In this document: in pieces, positions 21,660-31,590 of the stretch
Layout of the letters: every line of letters starts with the position of its first letter
Position numbering within the stretch: the first letter of the stretch is position 1
Source: Gnetum montanum
Taxonomy: Eukaryota > Streptophyta > Gnetopsida > Gnetales > Gnetaceae
NCBI GenBank assembly: GCA_015680685.1
Contig: MNCI01002658.1
Coordinates: 331-44,129 of the forward strand
DNA length: 43,799 nucleotides
Direction of reading: 5' to 3'
Translations under genes and position numbers: made by a program
Notes under the pieces: model-generated
What the model was told of the DNA's origin: nothing
The model's input: only the letters and a program-made list of their open reading frames with translations
Database searches by the model: none

Positions 21660-22090
21660 GTAACTATGAAGAATAAGTATTCTTTACCCCCCATAGATAA
21701 TTTATTCAATTGGTTGAAAGAAGCTAAAGTATTCTTAAAGATAGATTTGATGTTGGGATACTATCAAGTTGGCATCAAGGAGGATGTTCCCATGATAGTC
21801 CTAAGAACTTGGTATAAACATTATGAATTCATGATTTTATCATTTGGACTTATTAATTATTTTTCCATGTTCATGCTTCTCATGAATAATGTGATAAGAT
21901 CTTTTCTAGATTATTTTATCATTGTGTTCATCAATGACATTTTGGTATACTTACTATCAAAGAATATTCATGAGTAAATTTTAAGAAACATTTTATAGAT
22001 GATTAGGGAGCATTAGTTACTTATTTAATCTTCAAAGTTATTATTTTTATATAGAAAGATTTAGTTCTTGATACATGTTATTTTGGAGAT
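21660..22090 (+). pseudogene. element A reverse transcriptase core
   Basis: RT palm continuing in frame from 12486 across element C: after FN-stop the reading is VTMKNKYSLPPIDNLFNWL, where a working RT has LNKVTxKNKYPLPRIDDLFDQL. KIDLMLGYYQVGI keeps the first catalytic Asp. The FIDDILVY box reads FINDILVYL, with Asn for one catalytic Asp. The 103-codon stretch from 21666 is unusually open for such an old element. Beyond 21977 the thumb region is broken. Confidence 0.9.
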
Positions 22091-22289
22091 TGATATAGTG
22101 GTGAACCCTACTAAGATATTAGTTATTCAAAATTAGGCTATTCCTAAGGATGTCAGAGAGGTTCATTGATAACTTCTTTCACATTGGTTTATCTCTTATA
22201 AATCTAACACGGAATTATGTTAGGTTCTTTTTGGATCCACAACATTAGGCTACTTTTGATGATCTTAAGAGTATATTGTGTTCAAATCT

Positions 22290-22520
22290 TATTTTGACTT
22301 TTCCTACACTAGTTAAATTGTATGATGTTTATACCAATGCATCTAGTAAAACTTACGGGTTTGTCCCTATTAAGGAGGAAAAAGTGGCAGTATATGCTTC
22401 AAGGTAGCTAACTCCTCATGAGACACACTATTTCACTCATGATATTTAGTTGGGGGATGATTGTTTTCTTGTAGATTTAGTGAGATTATTTGTTTGGTGA
22501 GTAGTTAACAATTTGGACTA
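22290..22520 (+). pseudogene. element A RNase H remnant
   Basis: Conceptual reading PTLVKLYDVYTNASSKTYG, then KVAVYASR, stop, then LTPHETHYFTHDI. This matches the YTDASxxGxGxVL, VVAYASRQL and PHExNYPTHDLEL words of Ty3/gypsy RNase H. The catalytic Asp of YTDAS is Asn here, and several stops are present. It is in the expected place after RT. Confidence 0.85.
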
Positions 22521-22689
22521 ATCATAAAGGGTTGTCATACTTAAAGAATGAATCATAATTAAACCTATGTTAAAGGATATGTGTTTAATTGTTAGCTAAT
22601 CTTGACTATGAATATTACATATGATATTATGTAGTCACTCATTTGTAAGATTGAAAGACTGCATGACATTTATATAAATATTTTCTTTA

Positions 22690-23480
22690 ATCATGATTCC
22701 AAATTAATCTCTTGATTTTCATAAGAATTCATCGATAGCATAGGTTCTACCTTGAATTTGATTTCAATGTATCATCCATAGATGGATGGGTAGTTTAAGA
22801 GAGTTAACCATGTTTTGATCTTGTGCGTTGTAGTTTTTATAACATCCATAAGAGATTCATCCATAAGGGAGAATCTATTATTATTATTGGTTAAATTTTT
22901 ATATAACAATAGCTATTGAGAAGGTTTTAAATAAATACTATAAGAGGTTTTGTATGGTGAATCTTGCAAGACTCCTTTTTATTAGAAGATGATTAATGAT
23001 ACAGAGTAGATGAGTTCAGATATAGTCTTATGTATGATAGATTAGAATAAGAATATTTGTGAGCATCTCAAAGCAGCACATGATGGTCAAGCTAGGTGTG
23101 TGAATTATAAGAGGAGATCTCTTGACCTCATAATTAGTACTAATATGTTTATTTGTGTCTCTCTTTACAAAAGGGCTTGATGTGTCTTAGTTGAAAAGGC
23201 AAGATTTCATTTCAATACATTGGACTATTTGATGTGCTTCATTGCATAGAAGAGACTATACATCATATGAGTTTGTCTTCATATATTTTAAGCATGTATG
23301 ATGGTTTTCATGTATCCATGATTCAAAAGTATGGTTTTGATGATCTCCATATTGTTGATTGGACAACACAATAACATTAAGTTGATGCTTTATATGTGGA
23401 GCATCATCGTACAATCATCTATTGGATGGTATAACATCCTTACCTTAGATATCCCTTACCGGTTGATATGTTGTGATTTG
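22690..23480 (+). pseudogene. element A integrase C-terminal half
   Basis: Remnant of integrase. STLNLISMYHP-stop-MDG (about 22750-22790) corresponds to FSTAYHPQTDGQ. FLYNNSY (about 22890) corresponds to FAYNNSY, and EVLYGESCKTPF (about 22940-22980) to EALYGRRCRSP. HLKAAHDGQARCVNYKRRSLD (about 23065-23130) corresponds to RLRAAQSRQKSYADRRRRDLE, followed by a GP-FEIL-like tail. The N-terminal zinc finger and first Asp lie in 22520-22690 but are unreadable. Words match chromovirus (Del/Tekay-like) integrases; a chromodomain could not be read downstream. Confidence 0.8.
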
Positions 23481-24439
23481 AACCTTTGATGTCTTTTTTA
23501 CTAACCCATGTCTTATGTTTTATTAACTTGTTTTCTTGTGTTTTGCTTTTCTTTGGTATGAGTTATGTGCCTTTCTATCCACTTTTAATTAGCTATTTCC
23601 TTTAACATTTTACTTTTACTTTGTTTGATTTTCTATATTTTTAGTATTTAGTATTTTATTTTAATTTAGCATATGTACACTAATCCCCATTTTTTGGAGT
23701 TTTGCATTAGTAGGTATTAGGCAATGAATGGGTGATTAACACATGGGGTACTATGGTTTATGGTATGATTTTTTTGTGTATATTGTAATTTTGTTTCTAG
23801 TTTTAATTTTATTTTTAGCTTATGTTTTAGAGGGTTTTGTATTAGTCCATTCATTAGTTATGTTCTTATCTTAAACTTNAAAAAATAAGATGGATATATA
23901 TTGTTCAAGATACAATAACATTGTCAAATATTAGAAAATTATAGCACTATTCTAAGCTAATAACACTAGTCTAATGGATACCTTCTAAAAGGTAAGCTAA
24001 TAGTTGTCTAAGCTTAGCTAATAATAAAGTTTAAGATAAGAACATAACTAATGAATGGACTAATACAAAACCCTCTAAAACATAAGCTAAAAATNNNNNN
24101 NNNNNTATTTTTTAAGTGTATAGGTCAAGTTTTGTATGCATGGGGATATTATCACTATTTTTATAATGTTTTTATCTTTTTACTTAATGTTATCTTTTTC
24201 TTATGCCCTTACTTTAGAAATGTCTACTACTTTTCTTATTATATATTTCATGGAATCCATTGCTTTTATTATGTAGTGATTTATATTTTTTGATATATTT
24301 TATTAATTCCTTAAGTGATGCCTTTATAGTATAAGCATGATTAGTGGGATATTACAAATAGAGTAGTAGTTATGGAGGAAAAGTTGTTTCGATAGTGAAA
24401 GTATTATGCAGTCATTATGGTTCTCAAGAATTTACTTGG
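23481..24439. other. decayed end of element A with an assembly-gap inverted repeat
   Basis: T-rich sequence without genes. It holds a single N (23879), an 11-N run (24095-24105) and a perfect 68-bp inverted repeat (23811-23878 with 24027-24094). 24106-24434 is AT-rich with no recognisable motif and ends at the target site of F. The open stretch spanning the Ns is meaningless. Confidence 0.7.
23811..24094. repeat. 68-bp perfect inverted repeat abutting Ns
   Basis: Arms 23811-23878 and 24027-24094 are exact reverse complements, 147 bases apart. The left arm is followed at once by N (23879), and the right arm is followed at once by the 11-N run. Perfect identity amid heavily decayed sequence, and the contact with Ns on both sides, point to a scaffolding artefact rather than a transposon. 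Confidence 0.9.
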
Positions 24440-26181
24440 TGTAGTGATCGAAATCGTTAGTGCCTGGAAACATTGAGAGTTTGTCGAGTGAACAATTTTA
24501 ACCCCGAATTCGTGTGAGGGCCATGCTAGATAAAAACAAAAATGGGCACCCTGAATAGTCTAGTCGATTAGACAGGGACTTAGTCAATGTCACTTAACCT
24601 TTTGTAAACATATAATGCGGAAGTGATGTTTGTAACGTAATATAATAATTATTAAATTTAACGAAGCAAAAAATAATGTAAAATGCAATAATGATGAGCA
24701 AGAATGTAAAGTGAACTGAAGTTAGAAAATGCACCACCTCTAGATTGTGACTTTACTTTGTTGGGGTGGATACAATTAGTTGCACAACACTGGGAAGCAC
24801 AGAGATCCCAAAGATAACTAGAATGTTCAAAGTAGGCCAACTATATTCTTGAATGTGGACTCAAAAGACAACAATGCAAGTGCTACAAAGGCAATAAAAA
24901 AAAGCTAATACAATGCCAAGCAAAAATGCCAACTACTTAATTTTGCCAACCCTTTGAATTGCTAATTTTCCAACTACCTAAATTACCAATTTTCCAACCC
25001 TTTGAGTGTTGTTCGTTGGGGTATTTATAGGGCCAAGATCACGTGAGAAATGAGGCCTGAATGCCACATGTCTTAGACCTACAAGATGCTGACATGTACA
25101 TGTTGCATGGACATGCAAAGCTGATGGAAAACCTATCACGCTATAATTACATTGTCAAAATTAGAGGTGCTAGAATCAAATATGCTAACAATGCAGATGA
25201 GGAATGAGGCACACTAAAGTAGCATAGCTTCCTACTACACTGTGCTATGCTACGTAGTGTAGAAGCTTGCTACATTGTGGTACGCTATGTAGCGTAGCAC
25301 AAGATAGCCACCAGTTTGAAAAAGAAGTTTATGTTGAAGTCAACTGCATCTGCTGGAAGCTTTGTCGTACGTCAGGTCAACTTTTGCAGCACTTGAATTA
25401 ATAAGCATCTTTCTCTATGCTACGCTACGCTACATAGCATAGCATAACGTAGCATCTGGCTTTATTCGTGATCTGTATTGAAGTTACCAAAACCTACTTG
25501 GAGCTTAGATTATGCTAACAATTGCAACTTTTACCTTCTGTGAAGAGAGATCTGTGAACTTGCTGAACTTGCATTTGAGAGGGTCATTGCTACTTTTGAA
25601 TTGTTGTAATGTTGTGCTATGCTATGTAGTGTGGCATAGCATAGCAACCAGTGTATCCTACTTTTTTGCTCAATCTGCCACTTTCTAGTAAGATATCTTT
25701 CCCAAAGGACTTGAAGTCGAACAAGGCAACTGGTTTTGAAGGCCAGAGTTCTTGCTGAGTGCAATTGGAATCACTAGGTAAGCTTAGCCTACATTGCGTA
25801 GCATAGTAGTCTATTCTACAATAGTTTGGTTGCTTGAGCAACTATCTTCTGAGGCCTACTACGCTACATAGTGTAGTGTAGCGTAGAAAACTTCTTCACT
25901 AGAAAACTTGCCAAACTGTTTTGCTCATCCTAAGCACTGCTGACAACTCCAAGTATGGTTTCTGAGTAAACTATCACCCAGGTGAGTTTTCTAGGTGTGT
26001 AGGCTAGAGAGTGTGTTAGGCCTGTCAGCTCTGAAGGTAGAAAACTTACTGGACTAGACAATCTAAACTCAGAGCATTCATTTCCTTCCAAACTATCATG
26101 ACACTGCACTTGTGGAAATCCCTTGCTTGAATTCCAAAATCCTGGTGAAGCAAGAGGGTCTTGAAATTTTGGGGTGTTTCA
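24440..26181 (-). repeat. element F 3' LTR (1742 bp)
   Basis: Starts TGTAGTGATCGAAATCG, similar to the C LTR start TGTACTGACCTAAATCG, and ends GGTGTTTCA as C does. A minus-strand TATA box (CTATAAATAC) lies at 25021-25030. On its upstream side lie four perfect palindromes made of GCTAC/GCTATG words: 25281-25296, 25415-25442, 25616-25645 and 25859-25886. No second LTR of this type is in the window. Confidence 0.85.
25281..25886. repeat. four GCTAC/GTAGC palindromes in the F LTR
   Basis: Perfect inverted repeats: TACGCTA-2-TAGCGTA (25281-25296), CTATGCTA-12-TAGCATAG (25415-25442), GCTATGCTAT-10-ATAGCATAGC (25616-25645) and CTACGCTACA-8-TGTAGCGTAG (25859-25886). A CTACGTAG palindrome also sits at 25250-25257. 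Arms are assembled from the same five- to six-base words but differ in sequence. They lie roughly 250-870 bp upstream of the TATA box, in U3. Confidence 0.9.
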
Positions 26182-26196
26182 TTGGCCCCTCTTTGT
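26182..26196 (-). promoter_or_regulatory. element F polypurine tract
   Basis: The minus strand reads ACAAAGAGGGGCCAA directly before the LTR start TGAAACACC, near-identical to the tract of element C at 13928-13944. Confidence 0.83.
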
Positions 26197-27565
26197 CAAC
26201 GTCTAGACGATGGACCAAAGAGATGCTAACAAAGAATATGAAACACTGCGAAAGAAAAGATGCTAACATTGCTCTCCGATAATCACCAAGATGTTGCTTA
26301 GCTATGCTTGAGAGTATTTGATTGGTTATGTGGTAAAAGAGGAAGGGTTAAACTGGGGGGAGAAGGAGGTTTAGGAAAATGGTAAACATGAGACTTAGCA
26401 AGGTCCCTCATTGGAATTCTTGTGAGGGAGTTGTTTGCATGGTCATCTTTACTTTTGTTGACCTTTGACCTCTCGTTAGAATGCTTAGAGGGTCACTGCG
26501 AGACAGCTGATGTGACATTTGTTTTAGGCATTTTTTTGTTGTTTTGCACAAGCTTTTTCTCTTTTACGCTTTTTCTTTTGCTATTCTGCCGCTTACATTT
26601 GCAAACAATCTTATCACAGGATAGGCGTTTCTTTCCCAAGATGAATTGTGTTACATCCATATGGGGCTTTAACCTACCTACAGATGCTTCCCATGTAGCG
26701 AGTTATGTTACGCGTGTCATGGACTTTGTGGTTGGGCATATGGGAGGGCTTTACAAGCATCAAGAAAATTTGTAAATGAGATGAGAGTGAGAATTGTGGG
26801 TGTAAGGAAAGAGGTAAAGGAGGTTAATGGGGAGGACAGGATGTGCACTCTGAAGTAGCTAAGCTAATTAGGACGACCACCTTGGAATGATGTAGTGTCC
26901 TATCCCTGCGATGAAACACACCTCTAATCGACACCCCTTCGGCACACATGTTGCAAATACAACAGAGAGAAAACCAGAAGAAACAACCATGATGAAAAAT
27001 GAAGGCTAAGGTCTTGCTTACTTTGATCATTTCTAGAAAAATGGATGTTGTTGCTAACCCATTCGGTGTCCAAACTAGAAAGGCCAGCAACAATTCTGGC
27101 AACATCTGGGTGGAGAGATCGGCACCAAGGCAACTAGGAATTGTAGTGATGTGAGTGCTCATGAGTTTCTACTAAAGGTAAACATCATGTAGTTCAACTA
27201 TGAGATAGGCTACCCAATAGCTGAAAATATTTTGGGCTTAGATGCTGGTGGGAGCTAGAGGATAGCAACATTGTGGCTAGGCCACAATAGTGCTAGGACT
27301 CCAACAGCAGGTGCTGAATAGGGAAGCTACTGCCAGGGCGATGAGCCATGGTGGCAGTAGCTCTGGAAGGTCAGCAAGATGTCAGAAGACATCTCCAGAG
27401 GATTAGTAAGTTGCCATGGGTAGTGGTGTTGCACATATTCTCAAGGCTATTCTCTTAGCATCATGAACTACATTTGAGAACTATAATGTCCCACCTTGTG
27501 TTGGCACTATGCACACTCGCTTACTTGATGAGTCATGGATGCATGCTGGGGACATGCTACGAACC
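26197..27565 (-). other. element F 3' noncoding region
   Basis: 1.4 kb without a supportable gene. Its start resembles the same place in C (GTCTAGACG or GTCTGGAGG, then GAAACA-rich). Open stretches of 60-117 codons occur on both strands, but none has a recognisable motif or a partner in C. Confidence 0.55.
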
Positions 27566-28005
27566 CAATTTATGGTCCTGGTAGACCATCTGATGTGTTG
27601 GTTTAAGATCTCAATAGACCATGGTGCACTAGTTTAAGGTCCTAGCAGTCTGTTGTGCTAGTTTATTATTGTAGCGGATGGTGGTAGTACTAGTTTAAGG
27701 TCCTAGCAGACCATTGTGCTAGTTTATCATCGTAGCGGATGAGGGATAGGCCAGTTTAAAGTCATGGAGGACCATCTATGCCAGTTTAACATCGTAGCAA
27801 ATGTGATTTGCCAGTTTTATGTCATGGTAGATAATCTATGGCAATTTATAGTCATAGTGAACTACCTTTGCCAGTTTTACGTCGTAGCGGATGAGCTTTA
27901 CCAGTTTTACGTTGTAGTGGACGAGCTTTGCCAGTTTTACGTCATAGCGGATGATTGCTTACCTTTACCAGTTTTACGTCATAGAAGACATGTGCTTACC
28001 TTGCA
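27566..28005. repeat. element F tandem array, ~14 units of about 30 bp
   Basis: Units with CAGTTTAA/CAGTTTTA lead plus a short dyad: ATGGTC-6-GACCAT (27572-27589), GGTC-6-GACC (27699-27712), CATC-6-GATG (27728-27741), then CGTC-6-GATG and CGTT-6-GACG near 27880-27930. The last units are CAGTTTTACGTCATAGCGGA-like with period 30. The plus strand gives a periodic Cys-Gln-Phe-Tyr peptide that is a by-product of the 30-bp period. The array ends at GCTTACCTTGC, as in C. Confidence 0.92.
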
Positions 28006-28044
28006 CATGCATCAAATGTAGTATGTCTTGAGGTATGAATGATT

Positions 28045-29120
28045 TATAGGATTCATGAACGTGTTGCCATCCATGTCTGCCAGCTTAAAGGTCCCATTCC
28101 CAAAGGCTCTTGTAACCATGAACGAACCTTCGTAGTTTGCTGAGAATTTGTTCACATGCTCACGGACAACCTTAAGAATGAGGTCTCCCTTCTGTATCGG
28201 CCATTGATATGGGTTTGCATAATGCTTCTGCCATTTCCTATTCTAATATTACTCTATGCGACCAAGTGTTTGTGCACGCTCCTCCTCTATGGAGTTGAGG
28301 TCAATGATCCTCAACTTGTTGTTTTGGGCTTTGCTCACAATGTTCGAAAAGATCATTTGAAGTGAGGGTACCTGCAACTCAAGAGGTAGCACCACTTCAG
28401 ATCCATTAATAAGACTATAAGGTGTCTTACCTGTTGCAGTCCTGCATGTCGTCCTGTAAGCCCACAACACATAGAGGATTTTCTCATGCCATCGCCTCTT
28501 GCCATTGTTAAGCATTTTCTTGAGCAAGTTGATGATGGACTTGTTCGTAGCTTTTGCTTGTCCATTTTCTTGTTAGTAGTATGGAAAGTAGAACAACTTC
28601 CTAATGTCAATATTGCTACAAAAGGTTTTGGTTTCTGCACTACTGAACTATGGCCCGTTATCGATCACAATAGTCATGGGAAGCCCAAACCTTGTCATGA
28701 TGGTTTCTAAGATGAAGTGGCAAACCTAATGTCACTTTGTAAAATACTCGGTGGTGGTGACGATGAAGCTATGCCCTACTGAAGAATCAGGCATGATAGG
28801 TCCTATGATGTCTAGTCCCCATCGTTAGAAAGGCCACGTGATCTACGTTGGATGCAACTCTGTTGGTGAAACGTGTATAAGATTTGTATATCTTTGGCAC
28901 GTATCACAAGTCTTGACTTTGTCTAGGCAATCATGCTTCATGTGAGGCTAGTAGTACCCTAGGCATTATATTTTTAAAGCCATGGCTCTAGGTGCTATGT
29001 GTCCACCACACAATCCCTCATGTACTTAATTAATGATCTTCTGTTCTTGCTCCTCATTTACACATGCCAGAAATATCCCATCATAGGAGCATTTGCATAG
29101 GGCATTATCTCCCATGAGCA
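28045..29120 (-). pseudogene. element F integrase remnant
   Basis: Tat-type integrase, broken. On the minus strand the zinc-binding part reads HDCLDKVKTCDTCQRYTNLI (about 28950-28890), keeping C-x2-C. Next comes ITWPF...WGLDIIGPIMPDSS. The core has EYFTK where DYFTKW is expected (Glu for the first Asp), IVIDNGP (second Asp kept) and GQAKATNKS where GQVEASNK is expected (Lys for the catalytic Glu). The open piece 28527-28249 gives RRWHEKILYVLWAYRT and SEVVLPLELQVPS. The tail (about 28200-28045) has KGDLILKVVREHV and MDGNTFMNPIN, matching the GDLVLRKV and LDG-xx-PxN ending of Tat integrases. Two of three catalytic acids are changed, so it is inactive. Confidence 0.9.
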
Positions 29121-29124
29121 CATA

Positions 29125-29715
29125 TTATTGAGCACACTTGAGGATCACATCTCTCTGGGTAGATGTCAATCCTCTTAGGGGCTCACCATGTTTTAGGTAG
29201 GCTTTAATATTGGCATACCACTCCTGGGTGTTTGCAACACTAACAGAGGCTACGTGTATCCCCTGAGTGATAGGCTCCATACACTCGGTAATCAAAGTGG
29301 GTAAACTTGCTAACATGTGTGGTGGCATGTTTAATGCTAAGGTGGCCAGGGCATCTGCTACAGTGTTTTCATTGCATGGCACAAGTTGAACGTCCATTAT
29401 CGTAAACTATTTAAGTAAACGTTTTGCTAGGTTGTAGTAGGGCTGCAGGTGTGTAGCTTTGTAGGTGTAGACTTCTGTGATTTGATTCACGACGAGTTGT
29501 GAATCCCCATGAATCGCTAGGTGTGGGATGCTTAATGCTTGGGTTGCTAAGAGATAATTGAGTAACCCTTCATACTCTACTACATTGTTTGTATAAAGGA
29601 AGACAAAATGATAAGCAAAAGGTTGCATTTCCCCCAAGGGAAACGTAATGATGGCAGCTGCACTACCTCCTCACATGGTCGAGGAACTGTCAAAATGCAG
29701 AGGAGCTTCAAGATG
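29125..29715 (-). pseudogene. element F second RNase H (Tat-type)
   Basis: Additional RNase H that distinguishes Tat-lineage elements. The reading gives PLHFDSSSTM (29700 region), then FPLGEMQPFAYHFVF, NNVVEYEGLLNYLLA and HGDSQLVVNQI, then QPYYNLAKRLL. The downstream piece (29397-29125) gives VPCNENTVADALATLAL. The acidic residues of HFDSS, VEYEG and GDSQ are all present, so this is the best-preserved enzymatic domain of the element. A stop lies after STM and another between the two open pieces. It sits between the first RNase H and integrase, the usual Tat arrangement. Confidence 0.88.
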
Positions 29716-30130
29716 TGATGGGACGACTTTGATAGTGCTAACATGCTCATCAGGGAATTCAGGATCTATGATTGCTCGATCATCGACGAGTGAGGTCATG
29801 AGTTGTGTTGCTATAGCTTGACCCTTTGTTAATGATTGGCTCACATAATGCAAATCGAATTTTGCTGTTATGGCTTTCCACTGGGCTATCCTACTACTAT
29901 CATATAGATTATTTACAATAGCCCAAAGTACATTGCTCTTGAAAATGATGTTAACCTTGCTATGAAATAGATAATGCCTCCAATTCTATAATGCAAAGAC
30001 TAAGCCAAGGAAGTTTATCTCCACCTCATTGTATTTTGCCTCATGCACTATCAATGCATGACTTAGATAATACACTATAATGTCAAAGCCATTGTCTCTT
30101 CTTTGACATAATAGTGCTATGATAGACATG
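29671..30130 (-). pseudogene. element F first RNase H remnant
   Basis: Ty3/gypsy RNase H fused after RT. The reading gives IIVYYLSHALIVHEAKYNEVE and NFLGLVFAL, then NWRHYLFHSKVNIIFKSN, RIAQWKAITAKFDLHYVSQS and LTKGQAIATQLMTSLVDD. These match YYLSRTLxGAExRYxPIEK, LRHYLLGH and KGQALADFLADHP. Stops are few in this section. It overlaps in listing with the start of the second RNase H because the junction is not sharp. Confidence 0.85.
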
Positions 30131-31085
30131 TTTGAGGTGCCAAGGAAGACAAAAAAACGCTTATCTCTCTACGGTGTGTACATAGTTGGGAGGTGTAAAA
30201 GCTCTTTCTTGAGATCATCAAAGGCTTGTTGGAATTTTTTTATCTATTCAAAGTTAACCCCCTTCTTCAGTAGATGTTGCATGGGGTGTAACTTATCAGT
30301 CAAGTTTGCTATAAACCTTCTAATGAACTGTACCCTACCTTGTAACCCACACAATTCTTTAAGGTTTGTAGGTGGCACTAGATTAACGATGGCCTTAACT
30401 TTGTTAGGGTCTACTCATATTTTAGCCTCTAATACTACAAACCCTAGCATGTGTCCAGTTATCACCCCGAAGACACTTTTTTGGGTTAAGGCATAAATTA
30501 TGCATCTAGCAACCCTTGAGAACTAAATCTAGATCATTGGGATGATCAGTGGCCTCTTTAGATTTGACCACTATGTCATCCACGTAGTTGTTCAACATTT
30601 CTAAGATGTAGTCACTAAAGATGTATGTCATGGCTCTTTGGTAGGTTTCCTTAGCATTTTTTAGCCCAAAGGACATCATAGTATAATATAAAGTCCCCCA
30701 CGGGGTCATGAAGGTTGTTGTTAACTGATGCTCTATGTTGATGCGAATTTGGTTGTAGCCGGAGAAACCATCCATAAAGGATAGTAGAGGATGACCAGCT
30801 GTAGTGTTGAAGAGTTGATCGATACTCGGTAGTGAGAAATTGTCTTTGATCGTTGCCTTGTTCAGATCCTAGAATTCTATACAAATACGTACTCCTTCCA
30901 TTTTATTAGAACTACAACGATGTTTGATACCCACTCTGAGTAATCAACTACTCGGATGAAACCAGTATGATAGAGCTTGGTGATTTCATCCCGTATGGCT
31001 AGTGCGATCTCTAGTTTAACCTTGTGAGCCTTCTGCTTAACTACTTTCATCCACGGATCTAAGACAATATTGTGCTATATGAACC
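30131..31085 (-). pseudogene. element F reverse transcriptase remnant
   Basis: RT of the Tat type. The N-terminal part (about 31080-30900) reads HKVKLEIALAIRDEITKLY and TGFIRVVDYSEWVSNIVVV. A frame change follows. The open piece 30775-30506 carries MDGFSGYNQIRINI, TTTFMTPWGTLYYTMMSFGL and NAKETYQRAMTYIF. It ends with the catalytic box NNYVDDIVVKS, with both Asp residues intact and only one or two differences from the usual Tat sequence. The C-terminal connection (about 30500-30131) is broken. This is the clearest Tat marker in the window. Confidence 0.92.
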
Positions 31086-31590
31086 TCAAATCTAAACTTG
31101 GCATGTCATTATAAGACCATGTGAATACTTCAATGTTATTCTGCAGTACCTTGGCTACATCTTTGTGCATTTGTGAATCTAGGAGGGAGCTAAGCTTTAA
31201 AATTTTTATTTTCCCCCTGGATGTAGTCATGGGTGTCTCAATGAGAGGGTCCTTAGTTACATCCTTGGCCTCTAAATCTAGGGCTTGGACCAGACTTTCA
31301 GGCTAGTCTTGGGATGTTTCTAAGGATGCTACAATGCTTTCTGCGAATGATCCCCAGTCTATTGACTTGGGGTTCAGTTGTCTTGCAAGATCACTGTGTG
31401 GACTTGTTAAAGCTAGAAGTGAAAAAAGATCATGGTGCATTGCCATTCTTGCTTAACTTGCCATAATGAGATGAATGCCTAGTCAAGGGATACCTGTTTG
31501 TAGCAACAGTGCATAGTAAGTATTTGTAAAGCAACAATAAGATGTGAATAGTTGAAATAATCATAAAGTATGATACAGAATTTGTAACTT
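31086..31590 (-). other. element F region upstream of RT, unrecognised
   Basis: 0.5 kb between RT and the right-hand tandem array. Minus-strand frames are broken and I recognise no domain. In C the corresponding place would be just after the protease. Confidence 0.4.

Larger units (their letters stand above)
12482..21664 (-). mobile_element. element C, non-autonomous Tat-like retrotransposon (gag-protease only)
   Basis: A 9.2-kb minus-strand element, given with target duplications GTAAT (12482-12486) and GTAAC (21660-21664). On the minus strand the order is LTR (21659-20217), primer-binding site, an N-terminal frame (19960-19490), gag (about 19217-17813), linker, protease (16963-16331), tandem arrays (16320-15111), 3' noncoding, polypurine tract, LTR (13927-12487). 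There is no RT, RNase H or integrase. All inner frames are broken, although stretches of 95-210 codons stay open, and the LTRs differ by about 7% in the sampled 300 bp. It interrupts the RT of element A. Polypurine tract, tandem units and 3' region resemble element F, the probable source of missing enzymes for this group. Confidence 0.93.

Noticed and set aside
23811-24094. Fold-back transposon or MITE
   Set aside because: Arms end at Ns on both sides, no target duplication can be defined, and the identity is perfect within decayed DNA. An assembly artefact is more likely.
26422-27162. Open frames of 112-117 codons on both strands in the F 3' region
   Set aside because: No motif, no counterpart in element C, and they overlap each other's region without coding signs.
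27764-28021. Plus-strand frame with repeating Cys-Gln-Phe residues
   Set aside because: By-product of the 30-bp array, on the strand opposite to the element.
30119-30496. 125-codon plus-strand frame
   Set aside because: Antisense to the RT/RNase H region of F; the minus strand has clear homology.
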